Shown one piece after another: positions 49,446 through 59,800 of a DNA stretch of 64,000 bases (the first letter of the stretch is position 1; every line of letters starts with the position of its first letter). Source of the DNA: Wolfiporia cocos (lineage: Eukaryota; Basidiomycota; Agaricomycetes; Polyporales; Phaeolaceae); assembly GCA_029448655.1 (NCBI GenBank), contig JACCLO010000014.1, positions 992,001 through 1,056,000 of the forward strand, in the 5' to 3' direction. The position numbers were made by a program, and so were the translations under genes. The notes beneath the pieces are model-generated. The model was given only the letters and a program-made list of their open reading frames with translations. It was not told the origin of the DNA and did not search any database.

Positions 49446-50285
49446 TCACTTTGGCGGAGGCGTTGGGGGTCCTGAAATGATATCAGCACATACAACAAGC
49501 GAGCACATTGAGTACGTACCGAACAGGCCAACACGAGAAGGCGCGCGGTCTGGCATGGGCAACGGTGAGCCAGCCGAAGCAGGGACGGGCTGAGGGGACA
49601 ATAAGGGGTTTGCTTGACACGAGATATGAGCAGATCATCTGCAGCGCGGGCCTATGCCGACTTACGCTTCCACTGAGCCCAGGCAGGTAGGTTTAGCGGC
49701 GGTTGTACTGGGGCCGGGGGAGCAGGTTCCGGAGGAGGAAGAGCCTTAGTTTTCGCTTTCTGGCGACGTTCCTCACGCTTGTGCACGGTGCGCCATGCGG
49801 GTCGCGCGGGTCCATCGCCAAGCACACTAGCAGGAGCAGGAGGCGGAGGTGGAGGTGACGCAGGGGGTTCCTCCGCCTAAAAGTCATAAGCCACAGCCAC
49901 GCCACGCTTAGCAGAACATACTGCGAGATCGATCGCGTTGCGCACCCTTGGTTTCCAGTCTGGAGTATACTCTCCGCCTGCACCATGCCTCGACTTCACG
50001 CCCATGAGTTCTGCAATCTCGCTACACGAAGCAGCACGATTCGGGATCGTTCAGCAGGTGATCGGCAGGTTAGGGAGGAAGTACGTACTACTGCAATGCC
50101 CTGCGCTCATCTCGGAGCTTGCCAACTTCTGCCAGAAGAATGCGCACCTCGCTTGCGAGGGCTTTGCTGAAGTCATTCAGGTACCTGTGGTTTAGGTCGT
50201 ACTGGCCGTGAGAAATGTGCACTCGAAGCGAGCTGATGGCCAAGACGCACTTAGGCGGCGCACCGCTGTTATTCTTGGACGACAT
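49446..50285 (-). CDS. Coiled-coil plus proline-rich protein of unknown function
   Basis: Five exons join in phase to 208 residues: 50089-50285, 49922-50021, 49666-49876, 49520-49612 and 49446-49471. It begins MSSKNNSGAPPKCVLAISS. Next is a helical, charged segment (LNDFSKALASEVRILLAEVG, KLRDERRALQYEIAELMGVK) that looks like a coiled coil, then GGEYTPDWKPRVRNAIDLA. The second half is Pro-rich: SPPPPPPAPASVLGDGPARP, a basic patch (WRTVHKREERRQKAKTKALP), PPLNLPAWAQWKPN, and a C-terminus PSRVGLFGPPTPPPK. The polyproline and coiled-coil mix suggests a scaffold binding SH3, WW or actin-type partners. I do not recognise the family. Confidence 0.7.
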
Positions 50286-52227
50286 ACTGATGCGGATGAA
50301 GGTGAGATCGTTCTATCAGAGACGCTTTGGCTCAGGCGCAGACAGTACAGACCGAGCACCGTACAGTCACGAATCCCACGAGGCTTCCCGGCCCGCCACA
50401 ATTGGCGCCACATATCTTCGGGCGTCACGACTTCTTTGGTCCGATGCGTGACAGGCGTTACTTCAAGGCTTAACCTTCCAGCAGAGACTATGAGCGATGT
50501 TGTAGAAGGACTTGGTCCGTGATCATCAGCACAAAATCGCGTGAAAGACAAGACAGGATGCCAATCTGCAAAGTAGGTCACATGTTCTATTGAATACTGA
50601 ACTTTTGCGGACACATTTAGATACATCAAGACTCGTCAAGAGATGTTTACAGCCATTTCGGGTGAATATGACATTGCATGTTTTCTGGACTGCGTCAACG
50701 AAAAAGGGAGAATACATCGGATTTTCACTTGGTCTCAGGATGGACCGGTCAACCCGCATACCGCAAGTCGAGGTGTAACAACCGGAATATGCAGTTCTCA
50801 GGGTGTTCTCATTATAACGGCTCACTCTCCGACACGCAGTCATAATGCATAATCAATCGGGTACGCTCATTGTCTGCTTCGAATCGGAACATCCCGCGTC
50901 ACTACTATAGCCTACTTATTGACCGGCGAATCCCCCGCGACATAGTGCACGATTTTTGAATGGCACAGAGATTGTTAACTGATTCTCCATTGTGGTTGAC
51001 TGCCGGATGCGGAATCATACTCAATCACGTCACATGACCAAAATCTGTCACGCCGAGGCAAGTTTGACAGAGTGGGCAACTTGCATTTGACATAACAATG
51101 GTCAAAGACCATTTGAGTAAAATCTAAAACCTGAGATCTCTTGCAAACACAAAGGTTGAGGATTCTCAGGTTTTCGATTTTTGATAAAGTGCATCAGTCC
51201 CTTCTTATGTGGCTATTTATGTGGCCGACCCGTCGAATTAGTCAGCATCGCACAATTTAGGAGGATGACATTATCCATCGAATATATGCCCAGACATACA
51301 GATTGTGTCTTCCAACATGTGGTCTCGAGAGACCATTGCTAAGAGCATACAATCCACAAAGCGAACATTCAAAGGTATGATATACTGCCTCGTTATATTG
51401 TGAGTTAATTGTTGACGTTTACATAAATTCTATATGCGTTCGCAGATGTTTATGGATGCATACCGCAAGGGACTCTCTGGCTCCCAAGCAGCTTGGGCGG
51501 CGACCATGGTCGTAGAGTGACCCCAGAAGGTGTCTCGGCCAAGCTAGACAATGTAACATAGATTGAATCCTTTCATGCCCAGGACAGCACGTGTACTCTG
51601 TTTTTGTAATTTACATATCATGTAATAGACAAGTCCTGATCATGCCGGATTAGTCTGCGGCACGTGGATGTCACGGTGTGACACCCCCTGGTTGAGTATG
51701 ACTTGGGTCTATCTTACTTCTGTGCGTTCTCCGTCTTCGACGGGTGATGATGATATTTGATTGGCCACAGACTCGGCGAGAATCATATAAACTCAGACAC
51801 TATCCATCGATATAGGGCATCCAAATATCCTCGATTATGAAATTGAAAGCGGTAACCTGCTGAACTCCAGTGGCAAGCCCGAGCCCATCATCGGAGCTCT
51901 GCCAGAAACAATTTCCACATCTTGCGAATAGGTCGGAGTCCCCGATGGCACCTCCGGTGTTCACCAACCTGTACAAACGCCTATAGTAGGCGGGTGTTCT
52001 GGAGAAACTGATGTTTACAAAAATATCTGACCTGTGGGTTACAACAGCTATATAGAATATCTAGCAACGCCGCTTCAATAGTTGAACTGAACTGGTCATG
52101 CCCGGGTCAACCAATGTCCAACTATGTGTCATGATGCAAGCATGAACGGGAGATCCAGAATGGATGGCTCTGCAAGTTGAACTCGCGTCACTCCCGGTCT
52201 ACGGCTGGCATTCATCCTCCCTGCCAT
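50286..52227. other. Long intergenic stretch with hairpins and a possible relic gene
   Basis: About 1.9 kb. It includes an 11-bp inverted repeat (aaaacctgaga at 51126-51136, complement at 51164-51174). A plausible two-exon frame spans 51317-51561 (start MWSRETIAKSIQSTKRTFK), but exon 2 is open in two frames and neither shows a known domain. Otherwise AT-richer than the surroundings and empty. Confidence 0.35.
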
Positions 52228-55200
52228 CTAGCCTGCTCGGGAACTCGATCCGCCATCCAAAAACTCGTCCATATTGTTGATGTACGCGTCCCAATCTCTC
52301 CAACTACGCCTCTTCATCAGCCGTGGTAACATGATGACGGTTCTAGCAACTTACTCGAAGTTGGTTGGCATTGACGACCACATAGCCATGAGGTTGTCGC
52401 TCCCAGGCGGCCCAACCTCCTGGGTACCCCCTGCCAGATCAGCTGTACCTTGCAACAAACGATCAGCCGAGAGTGGATGTTTCTGCATGGCCATTGCAGA
52501 CGGTGGTATCGCTTGGAACAAGGTGCCCCAATCATCCTTGTCAGGCGCCGAGAACATGGGTGACAACGCCGGGTCCACACCCTCCCCGCCAAGAGCCGCG
52601 TTTGGTGTCATCATCGATGCGTCGGGAGTGAGAGCAGGATAACCACCCAGGGGCGTACCAAACATAAGCCGGGTCGGGGAACCAACAGCGGGGTTCGTCG
52701 GCGGGGAACCGGTTGGCAAATTGACGCTGGGTGCTTGAATTCCTGGTATTAAGGCAGTCGTCGCATCGACGCTATCTACTTGTGCATTCGATGAGCTTAT
52801 GGAGCTGGATGTTCCGGGTACCTGGAGAATTTCGGCCGTAGATGCCATCTGTGACAGCGGACGTTGCCCCGAATATTCTGTGCTCGACGATGCAACCGGA
52901 CTGCTCGCATCTGAACTAACGAAATGGCTCATGGGGGAATTACCCGTCACAGACGATGAAGCGGTCGTCCATGCACGCTGCTTCCTATCTCCACCATCTC
53001 CATCCCTAGTGCGCTTCTTGCTTGGCCTTGAAGTCTGAGGAAGCGGAAGGTCACTTGCGTAAATTAATTCATAAATCACATCCCTGAGGGAGATGATATA
53101 GATACACTGCTTGAGCACAGCTAGCGTGTGCAATACAATGTCTAACAACGCACCAGACTCGACCAGATTGGTGCCAGCTGCGATCACGTTATCAGATGAT
53201 ACTGTCGCTATGACACAAATGATCAGCTAGATGATGAGTAGACGCACCGGTTTTCGCCCGCTTTCAACGCACTCATGCAAGTGTGGACATCCACCATCTC
53301 CTTTGCAATGTCGATGGTAACTCCGGAACTTTTTGCGCTCCAGATGTTGAGAAGAAGGACGATCCCGCTCGTGAACAATGACGCCTGAGCAGAATTCAAA
53401 TTGTAACTGGATATGTCGAAAAAGGTCAATGATGCCGACGTACCTGATCATTGAACGTCTGGAGTCCTGTCCGCTTGAGCTGCAGCTCGAGAATGCGTAC
53501 GGTCGACCGCGCCGCCTTTGTGCAGATAGTTAAAGATGGGAAGAACTGTGCAGATGGCTTCCGCGGTGTTCGCAAAAATTGGCGGTGTACGAAGATTTGA
53601 GTCTGGCAGAAGGCAACATAGAGCTGCGCGGCCTGGTTGAAGAACAGGTCGTATTCCTGGTCGGGATTCCAACGCACTACCAGAGACTACGTCAGCCTCT
53701 GTAACCCACGGCGGCATACAGTGTAGTTAACACACGATGATCAGGGACGGAGTCGATCCATCTGTTGAGGGCTGAGTCCAGGTCAGTCACAAGCCTCTCT
53801 TCCCATTTTGGTCCGGTGACACCGAATACTGATCGAATTTTCTTGCTAGAGTACTTGCAGGCATGACGAGATTAATTCGGTCAGTTCAGTGGGCTCGAGG
53901 ATCTCGTACAACAGACGGCTTACGATAGTGCGCTGCGCACCTGAGAGAATCTGGCTGAGCCGAAGCAGGTGATTGAAGTACTCGATGTACGACGGTGTTC
54001 CTTGCGGCTGCCTGAATGCAAGTCCGGGATCCGGGTTCGTCCAGTACTCGTCATCACATTCAAGCAGTAAGTCAAGATCCAGGCTGTATCGGATTGAGAG
54101 TTCACTGTGCTCGCACTGTGCAACTGTGACTCACTCCTCGTCCTGCATCGCACAAGGCCTTCCAAGGGCAGTGCTGATGTATCTGTCCATCATGATGAGG
54201 GTCCTACGTAGCTATTGTGAGAAGAAGTACTTGAATTACGGTTGATCCAAACCATTACCAAAATGCTCGCTTCCATAGCTCTTCCTCGGCGCGATGTTTG
54301 CGGTTGTAAACCTTCTTGTGGTATGCTCCCACGTCTTGCGCGAGACGGATACCAAATCCAATGAATCTCCAGCTCTCCAGAGGTGAATACGTTACCTCCA
54401 TGAATTGTGCAATTAGCTGAATCACCCAAAAAAATGAGAGATGCAAGCGTGAGCAAATATCAACGAGAGTGTAATAATGTACTGACGCAGCATATCTGCA
54501 GGTCGTATAGACGCGGGAGACTGAAGGGAGACTTGTGCATAACGTGTACCTCCTTGTACCACTTCCACCCACGCGATAAGGTTTCGTCCTCGTATCCTGA
54601 CAAGAATACGCGGGGATCATCTGAGAATCGTGCTCCAACTGCGCATACTAATAATACTGTGGAGCCGAAGCCTTCATCGCGCAAATGCAAGCAGGTCGCG
54701 ATGTTTCTCTCGAACGTAGGCCGATGCAACAGTGGGTGATACGGATTGACGTTTGTGAAATACAGATCAATGAGCGTTCGCATCAGCCCATCATCTGGGA
54801 AGGATTCAGGGCGGTGAGGTGGTGGTTCCCTTTGCAGCTCCGGCACCAGCCACTAGCAGTAAATGTTACTTTCTATCACGGAAGGAACCCACATGTCACT
54901 CACCGGATTAACTGCCCAAAAGCGAGGGCGCTGGTGACCCCAATGTATGTTTTCACCAGTTTCCGTCTTGGTGCGGTAGGCTGTTTGCACTAACATCGCA
55001 CTGCTCGACTTGCCAAAGAAACGGATTGGACCTGGGTTCACTCGTAGCCGACGGAGACTCTGTACGAGTGCATATTCGTATGCGACCTCGTCGTCACTGG
55101 AGTCCAGGTCCTCCTGACCAGATGTCCCGGCGTGAGAGGCGGAGTTCGGCACAATATTTGATTGCCTGTACATGGTTCCTGGAACGCGTTCAAGGGTGGT

Positions 55201-55818
55201 CGTTCCGTACGTCAATATTCCAGATCCCGGAGGAGGTGGAAAGCTCGGTCCTGCAGCGCTGGTAATGGCTTCTGGGCGCATCTGATCTGCATTACAATTA
55301 CTCCGCAGATGGACGGTATATAATCGAGCTACCTGGCCCAAAAGCCGTTCCATCTTCTCTATACGGGACTCAAGGCTCATCACATATCTGATCCAAGATC
55401 AGCCAGCCTGAAAATCTTGAAGTAAACACGTTCCATACCTTTTGGTTAACGAGCGCTAGTCATAAAACGCAACTTATCAGATGCGCTCTGTTTCGAAACT
55501 TGCAGATATCTTACACCAGTGGGTTCCAAGTATGTACACTCGCGGTTGTGAGTGATACAATGAGTGCATCGGCGATCAGGCTTTTGACCGCCATCGCCTG
55601 AAAGACATCAGTCCGAAAGCTGACGGGCAAAATACGAATTTTGAGACCATACATTTGACTGTTTAGCAGGGTCACCGCGAGGACAGGCATGAATATAAAT
55701 GATCAAATTCACTTTTTTTCTGTCTGCACTCATCGCAAGCATGCGTGCGCTTCAGGCTTCTCTCAATCTCATGGTAATTCGCATGTTCAGAGTTGGTGTG
55801 CTCCTTGTCCTCCGGCAT
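52228..55818 (-). CDS. Zn2Cys6 transcription factor with fungal-specific middle domain
   Basis: Starts at the ATG at 55816-55818 (MPEDKEHTNSEHANYHEIER). The zinc cluster is CDECRQKKIKCDGGQKPDRR then CTHCITHNREC (C-x2-C-x6-C-x9-C-x2-C-x6-C), assembled from exon 55713-55818, a 6-nt exon 55653-55658 and exon 55515-55597. A 17-nt exon (55439-55455) adds linker residues before a coiled coil, RYVMSLESRIEKMERLLGQ. The large fungal-trans domain follows over many exons: LIDLYFTNVNPYHPLLHRPT, FGIRLAQDVGAYHKK, RAFWTLIMMDRYISTALGRP. The rest is Ser/Pro-rich. A spliced last exon (52228-52309) gives RSWRDWDAYINNMDEFLDGG, a DWDAY...MD end common in this group. Target genes unknown. Confidence 0.9.
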
Positions 55819-55988
55819 GAACGGCACTATCGCACTGTACTAGAATGATGAACAGTGCGGCAGGGGTGATTGTAGCGTTAGCGCAAGCACAGTGGACGGC
55901 TTTTACACATACTGCTAACTGACTGCGGCGCTCTAGGTACGGCGTACGTGTTCAACGTTCAGCCTGGACACTGCATCTCCATAAGCGG

Positions 55989-56019
55989 ACATTAGGGGCT
56001 GTGTCACAGTCCCTAATGT
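55989..56019. promoter_or_regulatory. 31-bp near-perfect palindrome upstream of the transcription factor
   Basis: acattaggg at 55989-55997 and its complement ccctaatgt at 56011-56019 are linked by gctgtgtcacagt, itself mostly palindromic (ctgtg-t-cacag). The whole 31 bp is symmetric except for one pair and the centre. It lies about 171-201 bp upstream of the start codon of the minus-strand regulator, so it could be a dimer-binding site or a hairpin in the leader. Confidence 0.5.
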
Positions 56020-56121
56020 TACTCGTAACGCTCTGATCACCTCTTCGACGCAGTATCCAGCGCAGCTGTCATGACCGGTCGTCACGGACCTCCTGGTATG
56101 GCAGGACCTAGTTCCGGGAGT

Positions 56122-56890
56122 ATGGCTGGACCCCTTCTGCACAATTTTGATGGCACGCAAATAAGTGAGAAGCCGCGTTTGTCTCCGGATAGCTTCAATT
56201 TTGCAGCTTAGGATCCAATCCATAGTATATAGATAGGACGATAGAGTGAGCATATGCTTCGACCGAGGGATACCTGTAAGAGGGTGCAAAAGAGGCACAA
56301 TTTCGTCACAATCAGTCACAGCATGCCGAAGATGCCGTCATCACGGCATTCAGTCGGCTCCGCCAGGATCGGAGTCCGAAAGCGTGATTTCCATGGCAGG
56401 AAGGCGCCCACAGTTTGTCACGCCTGCATAATGTGTTATCAATATCATTATCTTCTCAACAGCGTGGTGCCTGCTCCGGAAAACATAGTGTATATATCAT
56501 CTCACTGTATGGATTGCTCCTGTAACAGAGTCAGAGTGATTAACCTCCAGGATCGGACCAGATCTTACAAGTTTCGTCATACCCTGTCCTCGGAGCTCTG
56601 AAGACACAGCATTCATGAATGTGCACAACACAAGCCATGGATGTAAACGAAATTTCATAGCAACATTATTTTACACGTCTAGTATCCACACAAAATATTT
56701 CATGACTTTTTGATGCAATGCTGGCCCTGCAGAGTCCATCAGGAAAACATCGGTCAGGTACCAGTGATATGTTGCTTACCCCCTGATCTGTAGGGCTCTA
56801 TAGCACTACAGATCAGGCGGTAGCATGGTATCAGTGGTAGCTTGTTCAGAATCTTCCTGATGTCGATTGTGCAGAAGGGGTCCAGCCATG
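56122..56890. repeat. 24-bp perfect inverted repeat at gag-like starts
   Basis: atggctggaccccttctgca (56122-56141, continuing caat to 56145) is repeated as its reverse complement at 56867-56890. Both copies begin with ATG and read MAGPLLHN, one on each strand, in frames that soon diverge. The minus copy lies just past the likely long terminal repeat of the retroelement at 57.2 kb, as a gag start would. Two relics of related retroelements in opposite orientation would explain it. Confidence 0.6.
56782..56817. repeat. 12-bp perfect inverted repeat (hairpin)
   Basis: cctgatctgtag (56782-56793) and ctacagatcagg (56806-56817) are exact reverse complements with a 12-nt loop. It sits at the end of the short minus-strand gag-like frame. 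Confidence 0.6.
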
Positions 56891-59800
56891 GTTATAGTAT
56901 ACAGTTGACACAAGCGTATTCTCAAGCAACTACTCAGGGGAATATTACTCGCGTGGAAGCGTATTCCTAGTCTGAGGCTACTCAAGGCAACAAAGGCCAA
57001 GACGAGTCTGGGGTGCTCCCTGCTCGTCTGGCTGGTATATATGCTCGTAGGCTGTTTGTACATGTTTGGCTACTATACAGTATTACGTAAGCTGATAGAC
57101 CGTTTAGAGTATGGTAAACCCTATTGTAGGTGTAAAGCCACATCAAGGGTGTCCGGGGTCTGTGTAGGCACGTGTGGGGTGTTTGGGGTCCTTGCACGTG
57201 ATGCGTAGGCGGGCGCTTAGATAAGATAAGGGTTGTTCCTAGTCGCAAGCAAGTTGGAGAAAATCGGCTTGTGACAGTACCCCCTCTTCTAGCTGCGTGT
57301 CCCCACGCCCAGCAATTACTTTGTACATAGTTTGGTCAACATGGCATGGGTGGTCTACGGTTTTGGTGCAAATGTGCGGGTGCGCCAGTTGGAGAGTGTT
57401 TAAGACCGGGTAGATCCAGTATCCTTTCGATTCAGGTATAGTGGATTCTATCGGTTGTCCAACTCGTATTCCGTATTGCATGACCCGTGTCCGTGGATCG
57501 CAGAACCAGAAGTTACGCGCGACGAGCTTCCTTTCGTAGGCATAGAAGGGTATACTGCCTTTGATTAGGAGCGTGATGTCTATGTCATCGTATATGATGG
57601 ACTCCTTCGGGTTCTCCCTAAGTCCCATTTCCTGAGCTTTTCGTTCGAAGTCCTCCCACTCTGGGTCCCATTTGGTTTCAGAGTGGTTCCTGCCAGTGTT
57701 TCTGTTTTTCCACTGGTTACCTGGGGCGGATGGTCTAGCTTCGAAGAATTTTGTGACGAGCTCTTGGTAATGGTTCAATCCACGTTTTTGTTCCCATGTT
57801 TTCGTCTCGTCAGACCACTCGACTTCTAGCTCGACTCGCCCTCGGTCTTCCCTGGATTCGAGGATCCTGAGAGGCCTGCGAGCGTCATTGCTTTCTGTCA
57901 CTTTACTATGGTCTTGATTGGGGAAGGCGGGCGGTGTGTATGGTAGGAGCAGAACCTCATTGAATACGGGGTATATCCCGCGCATGTCTGCGGGGAGGTC
58001 TAGTTCGTATGCTCCGTGCCCGACCTTCTTCGTGACCTTGTACGGTCCAAATCGCTTGGAGTCGAGCTTCTTAGTTGGGTGGCCCATGTTTATGTTACGG
58101 CCGTCGACCCAAACCAAGTCGCCTTCAGAGTACGATAGTGGCGATGCCCGTTTCCTATCGTAATACTCTTTCATGCGTAGCTTAGCTTTCTCCAGGTTCT
58201 GTGAAGCAAGTTTGGATATGGTGTGCATGTGTTCAACCCAATCCCGTGCTACCCCCTCTTCTTGTTCCGGTGCCTCTACACCTGTGAAGGGGTGGTATCT
58301 GTGCGTAAGGTAAAAGGGACTATATCCCGTGCTACTGTGTACGTGTGTCTTGTACGCAAAGCTTGCCAGCGGGAGTAAGTCCGGCCAGTTCGTATGAGTA
58401 TCATTAATAAATAGTCTAAGGTAGACCTCGAGTTCCTGGTTCATACGTTCCGTCTGCCCGTCTGTCTGTGGGTGGAACGCGGTACTTGGGTTTCCCTGTA
58501 TGCCTAATCTACGGTATACGTCCTTTATGAATTCTGCTACGAACTGTGGTCCTCTGTCGCTAAATATTTTCTTTGGTAGTCCGTGTTGTGTATATATTTT
58601 ATCTACGAATATGTTGGCCCATCCTTCGGCCGATAGTTTAGTCGTTGTTGGTACAGCTATATAGTCCTTGGATTTCATATCTACAACTACAATGATAGCA
58701 TCGCGACCCTTGGAAGTGGGGAGTCCCGTGATCATGTCGATGGAAATGTTCTCCCAGTTGTGTGCTGGAGTCGGGTTCGGGTTGAGTGGAGCCGCGCGTT
58801 TAGATCGGTCCGGCTTGGCGGCCTGGCACTTGATACAAGCCTTGACGTACTGGCGGATGTCTGAGCGCATCTTTGGCCACCAGTAGTGTCGGTGTATGGC
58901 AGTATACGTGTTTTCGGTGCCAGGGTGTCCCGCTGAGATGGTGTCGTGGAACGAAGAAATGATTTTTCCGATTAATTCTTCGTCCCGAGGGATAATTAAC
59001 CTCCCCCTCCTATATCGCAGACCGTCCTCGGTCGTTTCCCCTACTTCTACTCCTTCCTTTCCATCGTAGAGAGCGGCTTCCGCCTTAACCCTCTCTTTTA
59101 CTTCGTCGTGGGTGATACCCTTGACTACAGTATAGAAAGAGGATCGCAGCCTTTCTGCGCTATCTTGGACGAAGAGGTGTGGCTTCAGGACGACTTGTCC
59201 TTCGAGGTGATCCTTGTCGTTGCCGTGATCACTTCTTCGGGAAAGCCCATCGGCCCTTCCATTGGTCTTGCCGGGGATGTGCACGAGTTGTAGGTCGTAC
59301 TCGGCGAGTTCCGTCATCCACCGGGCTTGTCGCGGATTGATTTTCTGCGGGGTCTTAAAATACTCTAAGTTCTTATGGTCCGTTAGTACTTCTACAGGGT
59401 GTTTTCCACCCATTACGAAATGCCGCCATTCATCAAGTGCGCGCATGATGGCGAGGAGTTCTCGGTCGTAGATCTCGTAATTCCGTTCTGCTGGTAGCAT
59501 CGTCTTACTCTGGTAGGCGATGGGTTTCCAGATGCCGTCCTGTTTCTGCATGAGGCAGGCTCCGGTTGCAAAGTCCGAAGAGTCTGCCTCAATGCAGAAA
59601 GGGTCGTCGTCGTTTGGTATCCCTAACACGGGTGCTTCGACAAATATTTTCTTTAACTTGTCGAAACACTCTTGTTCCGCCGTACCCCACTGCCAAGGCG
59701 TATCCTTGGTTAGGTTTATCAGTGGGCGTGCTACCGTGGAGAACTTAGGAATAAATCTCCGGTAGAAGTTTGCAAATCCTATGAAGGACTGCACTTCTTT

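Noticed and set aside
49652..49666. Early end of the coiled-coil gene at the TAG at 49652-49654 (ending WAQWKRKSA)
   Set aside because: A perfect GTAAGT donor lies just before this stop and the spliced frame continues into a proline-rich C-terminus of the same style, so splicing is more likely.
56822..56840. tggtatcag resembling an initiator-Met primer-binding site on the plus strand
   Set aside because: Nine bases only, wrong orientation for the adjacent minus-strand element, and no plus-strand terminal repeat next to it.
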